A stretch of 64,000 nucleotides of DNA from Elmis aenea (Eukaryota; Arthropoda; Insecta; Coleoptera; Elmidae): contig OX393576.1 in the NCBI GenBank assembly GCA_947652605.1, positions 61,976,966 to 62,040,965 on the forward strand, given 5' to 3'. A model generated the notes under the pieces. The model searched no databases and was not told where the DNA came from. It saw only the letters and a program-made list of their open reading frames with translations. Shown here in pieces: positions 26,801-41,800 of this stretch; within the stretch, counting starts at the first letter, position 1, and the number at the start of each line of letters is the position of its first letter. The translations under genes and the position numbers were made by a program.

Positions 26801-29800
26801 TTCCAATTACTTGGGTGTGACAATGGAACAAGCTGGAAAGACCAGAGTGTAGGAGAGAATGTTGAAAGGAAATCAGGCATACGGCAAAAACAACACTCTC
26901 CTAAGTTAAACGCTAAGTAAAACAACAAAAATAAAAATATACAAAACGCTGATTAGACCCGTCATAACATATGCGATGGAAAAAATCAATAAGAAAGAAG
27001 AGGAACACTTAAAAATAGTGGAGAGGAAAGTAACAAGAGCAATACTAGGACCTAAACTAACAAGAGATGTAGGAGTAAGACTGAGAAGGAACAATAAAAT
27101 AGAGGAGGAACTCGGAGGAGAAAATATCATTCGACACATTAAAGATTAAAGCACAACGATTACAATGGCAAGCACACATTATGAGAGGAAAACCAAGCAA
27201 CATAGTCAGGAGGATAACACAATGGATCCCTAGCTGGCCCAGGAACAAGTGAAGACCAAGCAAAAGAAGAAGAGGCCTTGAAGGAAGATACCAAGGCATT
27301 GGGAATTAATGACTGGAAATCGAGATGCAAATATATGGAAGAATGGAAGAAATAACGGAGACAGCCAGGACTAACAACAAACTCTAAAAATCAGAGAACG
27401 AGGACCGATCCACCTCAGTAAATGGATTGAAAAACGCCTCGGCGTTAGCCATAATTCCAAGGATTAAACGGCTCAGTGATGACGATTGCAACTTTATATG
27501 GAATTAACATTATTTAATGTAGTTCGTTAAAAAAAGTTGCATTTCAGAGTTTTCATTTGATTATTTAAAATGATACTACAATCGAGTTGTGTCAACTAGT
27601 TTTGCTCCAAATCGTTAATGCTATTATGACAAAAAAATGAAATTGTATTTATTTCAAGATTTAGGTTCGAATGAATGGTTAAAAAATCAAAACTAGTCTT
27701 TGCTTCATAACGAAATTATGTTCTGTAATACGTACTTGAATTTTTTAACTACTGTTTCAATGCAATGAATGTGCTTGCTTACGTTTCCTGATTACGAAGT
27801 TTTTATTCATTATGAAGGCCCTTTACTAGTTCCGCCTATCAGAAAAAAAAACGGAGTGCCAACAGCAAACAACTAAATCTAGCCATTATATTGTTTTGCT
27901 CGTTTATGCAAGGTTTGTAATAAATGCACAGCAGATATAAATTTTCCCACGGAATATGGGAGAATTTAACAGACGAACTAATTCGATAAATTACAATTCC
28001 CATTCGTACAATTAATCGGTTTAATTGCAAATACATGTATTAGTTGCATATGCAATGGGGAAATTTTATTTTGTTATAAAAGTTAACCCGTTTTCGTTTT
28101 TTAATTATAACTATTGTAAACAAAAATGAAACATACTTATCGTCATGAAAAACTTTCAAAAAGCTATTTTACTATGATTATCAGTAATATTCTCAAACTA
28201 ATCCATGGTTACGATGTTCATTATTACATACAACATCCTTTTTTATTAACAAACTAAATTTTAAATGAATATTGTAATAGTATGACTGGAGAATCGCATA
28301 AATATTAATGAAATTTAATGGGTAAATTAAATCAATTGCGAATTTTTGTTTTTAATCAGTTACGTGGGAAGGCAACGGCTTCGCGTGCTCTAGGTTGCCA
28401 GATGCATATCCTGAAAATCTTAAATATGTGTTAAATAAGCAAAAGTGCAAGTGTTTTGAGTGGAACATGGAATATGTCAAATAGCAAGTCGTAAATATTA
28501 TGCAGTCATGGGTACGTCGGAACTGTAAACCATCTGGACCGCAGGTATATTGGTTACTGGGTCAAAGCTACAAATTATAGTAAAACATTTCCCGTTATAG
28601 ATAATTTCGGGGGTTTGCCGTTCATTTTATAACTCAAAGTATTTATTTAATCGAACGTGATAAATTGAATAATAAAGCTAATTAAAATTAAGATAATTTC
28701 AATGAATAATGATTTAAACTTTTGAATATACTCCTAGGAGTAAAAAGTAGATTGCCTGTTATTGTTTTAAAGTGGGGATAGAGGGTTACTAATATTCTAA
28801 CTAAATTTAAGTAGATGGAATGTAAATAACGAATCACGAACAAGTAAATCTACTATCCTGCATACGTTACAATTTGCTTTGAGGTAGTAACAAATAGGAA
28901 AGAAAATATATTACAATAAACGTCTATTATATGCGGGGTGATGCACAGATTTTCAAAAATGCATGGAGGAATTTGGAGAAGTGTATAAAAGACTTCCGAT
29001 TTTTTCATTCGAACCTTGACCAAGAGTTTTCCTGGCGTTCTGCGCTGGGAGCGGAACTATGTTTTTCTTTATACCAAAATTTTACTTGTTTTTTCCTTGT
29101 GGGTTCTTCCTAGCGTCTTGCGCTGGGAGCTGAAGCCCAGGGAATTTCCTAGATACGCGAAAAGCCTTCTTGGCGAGTAATCGCTGGGAGCCGGGTTGAG
29201 GGTAACCTTTTACTATTATTTTCAGGTGTTGGTTCTCCCTGGCGAATCACTCGCTGGGAGCTGAATCTTTAGCTACCCACGCTGTTGACATTTTTATGCA
29301 ACCAATTCGAGTACGACGGAGAATTTGCACTCCGTACAATTATTACGACACTAACCAAAATAGTATGGTTTTGTATGGCTGTGAGAGAGCTAGCGACGAA
29401 TATAAATAAATAAACCGTTTTAAAATCTTTAGTATTTTATTTATTGCTGTTTTAAACCCATCTAGTGACTGATGAACTACGAGCCAACAACGTCAAGGGC
29501 TAAACCATAACAACAAACGATCACGAGCTTACAAAAAAAGGTTAAATAAAAACATAAGGAAAGTAACCAAAAATAAAATACAAAGCTTAGCGAACTGTTA
29601 CAATATCAAGCAAGGAATAAAAAATCACCTATCTAATTTGAAACAACCCCATATCTAGGGTAAAGGTATTAACCAGCGGTATATATCTCTAATTATGTCA
29701 CTTCATTGCTGCATGACAAACTGCGTGGTGATGCATTATTACGGGAAAGTCAATTTTCTATCATTTTCACATCACCGAGCAAACTTATTTAGGATCAACT

Positions 29801-32800
29801 TTGAATTGAACCGTTTAATGCAGTATAGTGAACTTACACCTCAATATGTTCCAATATGTTCAAGACGATAAAGAAAGCAGTTAAAGAAAAAATGTATTAT
29901 ACTTTACAGGATTAAAAAATAAATAGTTTTAAAATTCCGGTTAAAATGAAGTCTTACACAATAATAAATCAGTTAATGCTTAAAATGTTTAAATTATTAC
30001 AGTAATTCATGTGATTTAATATGTTAATATGATTTTAATTAAAAAATCACCTGTCGTTTTTCTGAGGCAAATCGTTGATTAAACAAAATCCATACTAGTT
30101 TTAAGACTTTCGATGGTACCTATTTTCTTATCTATTGACCAATAGACAGTATCGAAAATTGTGCACAGTTTCAAAGAAGATTCTTCTTGGAAATAAGTAA
30201 GTAATTTATAATTTAAACTTGTAAACGAGAATGTGATAAATGGTTTTCATCCTTGGAAGCTAAACAACAAAATAAAATTTGAAAGTCAAACTCACACCGT
30301 TTTCAAGAATATTCTATCATTTCCGGTTTTTGAGTAAAAAAAAAGTGTTTCTTGCCATATTTATAATGTGACATATCTCCGTTGTTGTTGTAAATATCGA
30401 AAAAATGTGTGACGATTATTTTTAGGTATTTTTATGTGAAATTCGATTCTAATAAAAAAAAAAAATTACTCTCGCCATTAAAACGTTGACCTTCGACGTT
30501 GCCTTTTTTTAAATGGTAGCTATAGTTAGCTGTGGCTTTTTTGAAGTCCTAATTTTTTTTCTCATTTCAAATATGTATATCATAACGGTTGATGTAGTTA
30601 TTTTCAATAATACGCAAGTTACGAAGGTTTTTAAGTGTATTAATCTTTTAAAGAAAAACATAGTAAGCTATGAAAACAAAAACAAAAAAACAGGGTAAAC
30701 CCATTTAAAACTCATGCTGCACGAGTTGCGAAGGTTTTTTAATTGGTTTTTGAGATAAACATTATAAATATTGTTACGCTAATATTTTATCTAATTAATA
30801 TTATTTAAATTGATGTATTAAAGTTTATTAAACCCCGTTAAAAAGTATTATGTTTCAGACTGCAAACTTAACAGTATTCAAACATCGTATGTTCGTATGT
30901 TGTAAGTGCACAATAAGCGAATTCTGTTAAGTTACGTACCATGCATTTCCTGTTCAAATATCATGTTGCTAAGCCAGGGTATTACGTGTAATAATCTTTT
31001 TTAACAAGCCAGTCATCGTTTGCTTCACAATCTAGATGGCCGCGATACACTGGTTCAGTAATGTTTAATCCAAATCAGTATAAGATTCTTCAAGTGATTG
31101 TGTAAATGTTCATCATGGTTTTTGGTAATAAATATGCTCCTCAAGTTCATTCGATTATCATTTTAGTAAATTCATCGATCCCCAGCTACGACCCCCAAAG
31201 TGCACGATGGCTTTAAGAATAAATCCTTTAAAGCTAACGTGACAATATTTAAACATAAGGTTTAAAAAAAAAACAAGGTGAAATCCATTTAAAACTCATG
31301 TACCTAGTAGAAGTTGCGAAAGTTTTTTAAATTTATTTTTGAGATAAACATTATAAATATTTAAACATAAGATAACAGCAATATGTCAATCAGCATTTAC
31401 GTAGTTCTGTGTTTGTCTCGAAAAACACATTTTTGGTAATTTAATCGTTTCTCTATCTTGAATATTAAGCGAGATACCCATGTAATACCATCGAATTTGG
31501 ACCACCCTGTACATATACAGTTACAGCTGTCAATAACATTAGTATCTTTTTATTCCTAATTTTCAATCAATATTTATTATTAGCAAATAATACTAGTCTT
31601 AAAAAGTTGATTACTTTTACTTATTTTATAAAACTTAAAAGAAGTTATTAACCCTTATAATATTTCTCGCGTCTCCGAAAAAAGTCTAGTCTAACGTTGT
31701 GTTTGCAATTACTTAAAGAAAATATTATGTTACTTTTGTTTACTCCCCAATAAATGTGTTATCACAGATTGTGTCGTCTCAGATTATAGGTTTAAAAGTA
31801 ACAGAAAACACTTCCGATTATACGAAATTGATTAAAAAAACATGTCTAGGAATATAATAAATTTTACATGTTAAACATTCGTTTATTGACCTAAGACCTT
31901 CACATTCACATCTACACGTTTCAGTTTAACTTTCTTTGTATAACGAAGCTTTTTGGAGAAAATAAACAAATGATAAAATATGTAAATTGAATTTGTTGAA
32001 TAAATTAAACCATAATATGTTTCATTACTCCATTTATATATAGGCTTGTACTAATATTCCATACATTGTATTGAATAATTACCTATACATATTGCTGTTA
32101 TTAATTCGGCTTGTTTGGTTAGTATGCATATGATCATTCTGTTGTTTGTGTATAGGTCTATATTACTTAGATGTGGCAATAATAGCTTCATTTGTGTGGT
32201 CTAATAATTATCATAGTTAAGTGCAATGCTTGTTAGGACATTGTTTAAGCTATTCGCAATGCTGGTAATACTGGCCCAATGTAATTGATGGAGGAATTGC
32301 TGTTGCAACAAGACGATTATTATTATGATCTATGATTGGCACGCTCGTATCTGTTTATAGATTTAAGTTGTGATACAGCAAGCTCATGACGTGTGGCAGA
32401 AACGCTAAATAAACTTAATCCTATAAAATCCTCACACAGAAAATGTTTAGCAGAAAGAGTGTTATTTATTTCCTGGATGGGGTATAATTTTCAATGCATT
32501 TAAGTATTTTTATTTTAGCCCAAAATTACGTTAGTGCAATCACATAGACATAGATAATACAATTACCTAAGCTTTTACTACTTAGATTCTTAGAATGAAA
32601 GAATCAAGCTTTTGCGTTTGTCGTGGTTGTATGAAATAAATCACATCATGCAACGGGTAATAATTTGATTAGTTATAGAGGTAACTTCCTTTTGCAGAGT
32701 ATGGTTACTATATTCACACGTGTGTGTGCAAAAAGTGTATTATAACTACCAAATATTGCTTTAAAAAAACATATGAAAGAAAAATTTACACACAAAACCA

Positions 32801-35800
32801 TTACCTATATATAAAGATTGGTGAATACTTACTTTTCTAAATCTTCTTCAGCAATTAGTGCTTGCCTAAGACGAGCCAAGGTCTGTAAGATGTATTCTGG
32901 ATTTTGTCCCTCTAGCGAATTAGATGAATAATATCCAGAACTGCGAACAAATAGCAAAAAATGAAGAAAACTGATAACATTGTACTAGAGTTTCTCATAT
33001 TTGACTTTTTTGCTTGTCCCGGGATTCCGGGAAAAAATCGATCTTTTTTTACCGGGATGTAATAAATTAAGTCAATATTTTGAAATAAATAACACAGAAA
33101 CGGAAGGAGCGGTATATTACTTAAAAACAAGTTTGTCATGGAGACCGGGCTTCTTTACGCAAACTATGGGTGTACAAAATTTGTTATTTCAAAGTAGAAA
33201 ATTGGTTTTTAAATAAGAATGTCGTTTTTTTTTTTTAAATAATTTCATGCTAGTTAAAATATTAATAATGAAACCTGATATATATGATATTGATGTAATT
33301 ATCATAGTATTACAAAGAATTTACCACAAAATAAACGAAAAGAACAGTTTTTAAATATCACGGGATTTTCCGGGACAATAAGTAATTTCCGGAAAATATA
33401 AAATATATTAAAATGGACCGGGATCTCAGGTTCCCTGAAAAGAAACCCTAATATATACTATCTGAATGAGTTAGTACCCAGTACACGTTTAATGTTTAAT
33501 TCCGTGTGTTTTTAATATTTAAATAACTAACTACCACAGCTAAAATCCAATCCTCCTCCAAGCAATATTTAATTTTTTTAGAGTCTTTATAACTTTCTAT
33601 TCGTTTCTGTGTGTAGAAAATAAAATATGGTTTTTCCTTGGCGTCGTGTGCTGTAAATTGCATCTTGTCGAAACTCAATCATAGTTAGATACTTGTTGAA
33701 AAGCCAGTTTTCGCTATATTTGTTTCCTATTAACTTCAGAAGAAGCCCATCACGTTAGACGACAGTTCCATCACTCCGAAAATTGTAATTACCCAATATA
33801 AACTGTACACATATGTAGTTTCAAAAGGAAAGGAAAATTTGCTCTAACCCAATTTCAAACAATAAAGAAAAGACTGCATTTCTTTCTTGAAAACCAGATG
33901 CACATAATATACAGGGCGCCCATTTTTCTAACCTGTTGTATTCTCCGTTAATAATAAACTCCGTTAATATTAAAGATACAAAAACGTTTAAATTAGCAAA
34001 TTTGTGCAAAATTTAAAGGGAGATCTGATGCCATTTTCAAATTTGACCTACGTCATCAACTTTTTGAAATATTTTGAAAAAACTGAAAAAGATCGATTTT
34101 TTCAAACTTGAATAATTCCGTAACCATAAGAGTTAGAACAAAAATAAAAATTGGCTTTTATATATATTTTTACGTAGATTTTAAATATGTTAACGAAATT
34201 TTCATAGCACTCTCGATTTCCGAGTTATAGACAAACTTGCATTTTTTCAAATGGAAGTCGTAGTTGGCTGTGAGCTGTGACCTTATTAAAAAGGTTATTT
34301 TTTCCTCGTTTCATTGATGTAAGGTTTTGTTATGCTTTTCTCTTGTAGTTTTTCTTTAAATAAGCAAAAATCATTATTCATGTTCACTGCCATCTAATAG
34401 ATGGGAGTTATCCCGTGTTGATGTTTTTTTCTTTCGATGTGACATTTAAGAGTTGTCTCTTATCGTTAGTGTAGCAGTTATTAGCCAGTTACAAATTGTA
34501 ACAACAAAACCTCAAAGTTTGTCAAATAAAATTTATTGTTTGTTATAGATACGTATAAATATCTCTCTCGTATTGATAAAAATTTTTGATTGAGTTTATT
34601 GTAAATTTCAAAATTCAAGTTTGAAAAAATCGACCTTTTCCAGTTTTTTCAAAATATTTGAAAAAGTTGATGACGTAGATCAAATTTGAAAATGGCAGAT
34701 CTCCTTTTAAATTCTGCACAAATTTGCTAATTTAAACGTTTCTGTATTTTTAATATTAACGGAGTTACCCATACAACAGGTTAGAAAAATGGGCATATAC
34801 GTATATAAAATAATAACAAAGAAATAATTTTGAATCACAAATTAATCCATAGTGTTGATGAAAAGCTTTGACACTAAACACATTCCGTTCGTCCATACGT
34901 CTGCAGCCTTTAAGTTATTATGACGTTGAACAATATTTATTTGCTAATTGGTGATTATTTGTTAATTAATTATATATATTAGTAACTATAAAGTTTGGTG
35001 TTAAGAAACTTTTTAATTTTAAAAATCTTTTACAATACTACGGTCGCGGTTTGTCAAACAAAAATTAAACAATACTTTCCCAAGTTTATATATTTTCACT
35101 TTTAGTTGATCTTTGAAAATTCTTAAAGTAAGACTCGTTGCGGAATGTTTCAGATTAATTGGGATTTGAATTTTCATGCAGTCACTACTACATTCATTGT
35201 GTACACACGTTCTGCAGCCTAGGGAGTAATTTTGACAGATTTAATTATGAAATACATTGCAGTCGTCACGAAAAGCCTGAAGCATAACTATGGGTAAGGC
35301 AATAAACGAACATCAGTCGGATTATGGCAACCAAACTTATAAAGTTACGTCTTGTGTCTTCATCTCGTTAAAAGCGGGACTTAATTTAATAATTATAAAT
35401 TACACTACATAAGTCAAACGCGTGTTAAAAGTTTTTCTTGCAGAAATATGTAAACAATCGATGCTTGAAAGTTATGAATGCATTAATTTAACAGTGAAAA
35501 TTTTTGGATTGCAGTTTTGCAGAAATATTATCTAAATTAATTTTAGTGTTCTATGTTATAAGTATCTTCTTTCATCAAAAAGAGCTATTTTCTTTGAGGA
35601 ATTTCCCTAGAAAATGTCACTTAAAATATAGGAACATTTCTTTTCACCATAAACTTGAAGGGGAAACAAAAATAGCGTTTAATTGTCTATTTTTATCTAT
35701 TATTTACGTGACTTATTATAATAATATAGGAATGTAAATAACTTGCAAACTTGTTTTTAGGTTATGTATTGAGGTAAAAGTTGCATACATTTGTTTCCTA

Positions 35801-38800
35801 AAATTTACAAAAGTCGATACATTTTCAAAATTAAAGAACAAGTATTAAAAAATATTATTAAAATGTTGGTACATCCGAATTATTTTGAATTATTGGCTAT
35901 GAAATATTGTTTAATTTTAAAAAGTATCATTAAAATGCTAGATTAGATTCGAAACTCTTGTCTCTTTGTTTTTATTAATTAACAGAAAATTAAATAATAA
36001 GAACATTGTTAAGATTTGGGGATGATAATTTGAAAAACAAAAATCGTTCTGTTACAAGTTGTATGATTGTTCAACCTGTTTTAATTTTTGATCGTTATAA
36101 AGCAATTTGATTTATTGCTTGTTCGGCTTTTGTTCGAAATCAAATTAGATCAACCTTCAGCTAGTAGGTAAAATGAAACCGTACAACAAAATAAATGATT
36201 TCAGTTCACCAACGAGATCTCAGTACCAATCGTTTTGAAGCGATTATTTGCATACTAAAATATTTATTTGCAACCAATTGCTTTTGCAGTCTTAATTAGA
36301 AAGTTTTTAAGTTTTTAAGCGTTGCAATACGAAGAAACCGTTGAAGCATTTAAAAAATTTAATTTATTAGGTCTTAAGTATATTATGTATGGTATGCATA
36401 CAAAAAAATTGTAAACAAATCCAAAAAGGTTTCGGATTTTTGGTTTTCGGAAAATGCTAGAAAAACTGAATGCTTTAATAAATTTATATATATTGTAATA
36501 GTATGAATGGAATACCGAGTAACTATTAATGAAATTTAAAGGGTAAATTAAATCAAAGGCGAATTTTTGTTTATAGTCACTTTGCGTGGGGAGCCGGCGG
36601 CTTGGCGCACTCTAGTTTGTCAGGTGCATCCCCTGAAATCTTAATTAAGTGTTAAATAAGCAAAAGTGCAAGTGTTTTGAGTGGAACATGGAATTTGTCA
36701 AATAGCAGGTTGTAAAGAGTATGCAGTCATGAGTACGTCAGAACTGCAAACCATCTAGATCGCAGGTATATCGGTTACTGGGTCAAAATTACAAATTATA
36801 GTAAAATATTTTCCGTTATAGATAATTTCGGGGGTTTGCCGTTCATTTTATAACTCAAAATAATTATTTAATCGAACGTGATAAATTGAATAATAAAGCT
36901 AATTAAAATTAAGATAATTTCAATGTATATTATGATTTAAACTATTTTTGTATACTAATTTTAAGTTTTAAACTCGCTATCAAAACAGCCGAGTGTAATA
37001 ACTAAATCCTTTACTTTCAGTATATTCAGAACATTAAATTCGTACTGTGGCCATTAGATACAGCAAAACGGATCCAGTATGTTCGACGTTCCTGCCCCTT
37101 TCGAGTTAAAACCGTGAGTGTAATATCACACTCTCATGCGAATATAAAGAGCCTTAGTTAACGGTGCGTTATTTAAATATGAGGGCTGAAATAACTTTAC
37201 GTCGTGACGTTAAGGCATAGTGTCTTCAACAAATGTAGCCAGTTTTGCATTAGTATAAACGCTTTAATTTAGACTTAGGATGGGGATGTCTAATATGCTA
37301 TAAACGAGCAAATGCTTGTTAAAAGGTTTAATTGTCAAGGTTTTTACTTGTGAGGAGATGCGTTACTGTAAAATCTTTTTATTATTAAATAGTCAAACAG
37401 TACGACGAAAGCATGCAAGCATCCGAGTGACGTCAGTCAGTGTAAATAAGCAGAAATTAATAACGCCAAACAAATTGCAACATAATTAAATCAGTAGTTA
37501 TGGTAATTATAGTATATATTAAATTGTACATTTATTGAAGAAAGTTACTGTAAAAATTGTATAGAGTTGAAAAATCGTAGGCAATCTAACATCACATCGT
37601 ATACATAAGCTCAAAAATTAACTCACATTCAAAGCAATTTTGTGCGCAAGAAATATGGTGGAGGTGCCGGGTTAAAGCTTTTTGTTAATAAAAGTACGCG
37701 TTTACAGACAAGAAAAGTTCTCAAGTGTTTTTTTTTTCATAAAGGAACAGTTTAAGGAGCTATTATCACACAAACTTGTAGACAACTGTTACCATACAAA
37801 ACTTTTTCGTACAGTAAAAATGCTGTTATGATTTCAAAGGCTGAATGAAACAAGTCACAAATGATAAGTTGTAGAAGAAGTTGTATAATACCAAGGGAAA
37901 TTAGGTGTTGTGGTCACTGAGTGACGCAGTTATTTTATAAAAATAAGTGTCTACAAGGTTTAAAAAAACAGCTAAAAAATCTTGGGGATATTTTATTTTA
38001 TAACTTCTATTTGGTACTAATCTGTACGTAAGTTTATGTTGGAAATTGTAGCTTGATGTTGAATGCACATACTGTTACATGTTTAATCTTTTACCAAGAA
38101 CAAATTGATAAGCAGTTTTATAACAAAGTGTAAGAGATTTAAGCAACCTGTGATATAAATCGCACGTATAAGTTTTCAAATAAACTTTCTTTAAAAGTTG
38201 TAAATTTGCTAACGTAAATAAAATAAATGCACACATTTAAAATTAATAAACCGAAGTATTAAACATATAACAACAAGTATTAAATGGCAAATGTCTGTTA
38301 ACGGTGGCATAGTTAATCAATAACACCGAGAAAATATTATCCAACACTACTCACTACTTTTGTATTTGCTTAACGAAAGAACACTTTAAACAAAATAAAA
38401 TTTGGTGTGTGGATTATTGCAAAAACAGCTTTACTCTCAAATGTAGTCGTATATCCTCCAAGTCCTCAACATACTTCATAGGAATATTTAATGTCTTCAA
38501 AATACGGGTCACAAGTAACTGTAGAATATTTGCAACGAAATGAGAAAATTAGGTCGCAAAATTTAATGTTTAATAAAATCATAACTGTATCATATTTTAA
38601 ATTTATTAGTAGGCACATTTGTACAAAAAATACTTTACTTTACCTACCATAAAGTAATAAAAGTTGTATAAAAAAGTAAATAACTGTGGTTATATTAAAA
38701 ACTTGTTTTAAATTTTAATGCAAGTAATAGAAATTTTTAAAATTTTGCATCGGTTACTTCACAAACTTTGTACGTAGTGGTTTACAATTATTAATATTGG

Positions 38801-41800
38801 CATTTGTTGTCTTTTTCAAGGCTTGCCATTTAAAAATGTTGCAATTTCTCTTGACTTTATCAAAAATTCTTAATAACTCGAAATATGTTGCAGATAGGTA
38901 TAGGAAACCATGATACAAATTGATACAGAATGTAATTTTGCATTAGAAAATGAAAAAAAAAGTTTGGGCATTGTATTTGAAAAAAACGAGTTTCAGTGGT
39001 CTGAAGTTGTATTAAAAGAAAATTAAATTTTGGACACCCTGTAAGTGTGTAAGTAATGCATCGATTGCAAAAATTCCAGGATGTACTCCAAGATTTCTTC
39101 TAAGCATGGTCTAAATTTAAGCGTTTTTTCTTTTAAAATGGCGGCGGTAGATAATATTAAGCATCACGATGAAAATCAAAAAATTTTCAAAAAAGTCCAA
39201 AAATCTAAAAAATGACTGCACTTAGGTATAGGGAATGCTAAAAAAGTCCCTCTAAAATAACGTTTTGAATCCAAATACGCAATAAAAAATATACCATTGT
39301 ATTTGAGATAAGAAAGTAGACGTCAACTTCCGGTATTTCCGGAAATGTCGCCATCTTGAAAATATTTTCAATAAACAGATCAGATGCCATTATGATCATA
39401 ACCAAAATTGTAGATCCATACCCTTTTTCATTCTTCATATATTTTTAAGTACCGGTCTCAATCAATCACCCTGTATATAGTATATCTATAAATATCTGTT
39501 AATTTATTGAAAAAAAAAGACTAAACAATCAAAAAGGTGTGTGTTTTATAGAATTTGTTTATTCATGTCGTGAAAAAGTCTGTGCGTTAAAAGAAACAAA
39601 AAACTTTAATTAGTTTAACAGTAGGTATGTATAAAAGTTGATAAATTACTGACTGTATGTTTTGTGTAATAATTTTTATATAAAAATGTTTTATGTATGT
39701 GGTTTCGAATGGTGTTAACTGTAGAATTATATCACGTTATTATTCAGTTATTTTTAGTGGTACTGAAATACCTACAAGCGATAAAAAAATCCGGGTTCAT
39801 TTTAGAGTAAATGCCCGCCCCTTTCAGCCCTAATGGAAGCTTGATACTAACAGAAATGTGAAAAATTTACTCGAATCAGTGTGTTTGGTCCATTCATAAT
39901 GTCGTTTGTCGCATTCTGTATTCCGTATTTGTTCAAGTAACTTCACATGTGCGCCAATTTCGACAATGTACGTAGCTCCATGCTTTGCCAGAGGTAAAAC
40001 TACACAGAAATCGGGTTATTCAGTTTATCTTTTGGTTGTGTTGTTGAATACATAATTTTATTATTCAGTTGTGCTTGATATAAAAGTGAAAAACAAACAA
40101 ACCCATAATTTTTGTTAAAAGACACCTTAAGCCTTAAGCCTTAAGCAAAGCATTTTTACCTTAAGTTTGCTCAGAAACGGTCGAAAACAATTTTTTACAG
40201 TACCTTTAAAGGTTCAAGTGTATATAGCCATGCAATAGCTAGTATATTTACTGATAATGTTAAAGACACTGTTTATATTTTCTGAAGTTGTTAAAGACAC
40301 TCTAAGCAAAATACATCTCCATCTATAGTTTGTTCAAAAATAGCCCAAATTTTTACAGCAGCGCTACAATATTTAGAAAAAATTCTAAAATTGGATAAAG
40401 TTTCAAGTGTATAACCTCTCATTTGATTTTGACAAAATTGAAAGTATTGCAATGGTCTGTATAATTTCTAAAAATGTGTAAAAGACATTCTAACCAGGGA
40501 AGGGATATGTTGTCGCTAGAATTTGATTATGCGGTGTTTATTGTATCAACATAAAAAAAAATGTTTTGCAGAGTTATAGGTACGTGCCACTGGCCATTTT
40601 CTTCGGAAAAATAGCGGAACATCTAAAAAGTTAAATAATAAACACCTGCATTAGTCACGAAATCCTCCGAAATTCGATTATTTGTTCTTATAACATTCCT
40701 TGTCCCCTCATATATACTTCTTTCTAATGGCACCAATTAAAGTTAAGTTGATTTTTTGTTTTCCAAGATTTCCCATGTTTTCTTTCTGGGTAAACTGTCG
40801 AAGGCCTGCTGCGGAATTGTTCCTGTTTTAGGTTAATTTGATACTTACAATTAGTTTATGATTATTTCGCTAAGAATTCAAAGAACTAATTATTTTTGTT
40901 TCACGATGAATTTTAAATGTTAATTAATTCGGGTTTTTGTATTAGGGCCATGATTCTGTTACAGCCGCACTATCGTTTGCTCTTTACGAAATAGCTAGAC
41001 ACGAAGAAGTGCAGAATAAAATAGTCGAAGAATTAAATGCAATACTTTCCCGAAAAACCGATAGCTCCTTTACCCACGCAGAGCTGCAAGAAATGCAATA
41101 TTTACAACTGGTTATCAAAGAGACGCTACGATTATACCCATCCGGACCAGTATACCAAAGACAAATTGCTGAAGATACAAAATTTGGTAATCGAATGGGC
41201 CTTTATTGGCTATAAATAATGAATGAATTATATTGTTTTAGGCAATTACCGTTATCCTAAAGGTACAACTGTTCTTATTACCGCCTTTGCTACGCATCGG
41301 CTCCCCCAATATTATTCGAATCCTGAAAAATTTATACCTGAACGATTTGAGCAAAATAATATGGTAGGAAAATATCCTTTTGCTACATACCGTTTAGCGC
41401 AGGACCAAGAAATTGCATCGTTAATTATAATATAATACACTTTCATTACTTAAAAGAATAAGGAATTCTTTTCAAGTGCTAATAACTTATCTACGACATA
41501 CTGGTGAAGCATAAAAAGTAATTTTTTTGCTACTATTGAAGGTTTTAATAACTGAATATTGTTTAGTACATGGTGACAATACGTAGATATGTCTATACTT
41601 GCTTCGTATTGTTCAATTTTACCTCCTAAATTTAGAACAAATTATTTGCTCTAAAGAAAAATCCTATTACTATACGCTAGATGTGGATGCATCATAAGGA
41701 AAACATGTTACTGACAAACTATCTGATACTTTTGTAGAAAAGTTTGTAAACAGAAATCTCAGACACTTTTCGGAAAAATTAAAGACCCTACAACTTATTC

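Noticed and set aside
29284..29520. Endogenous viral or full retroelement insertion
   Set aside because: Only an LTR-like stretch is visible, with no gag, pol or env coding sequence nearby.
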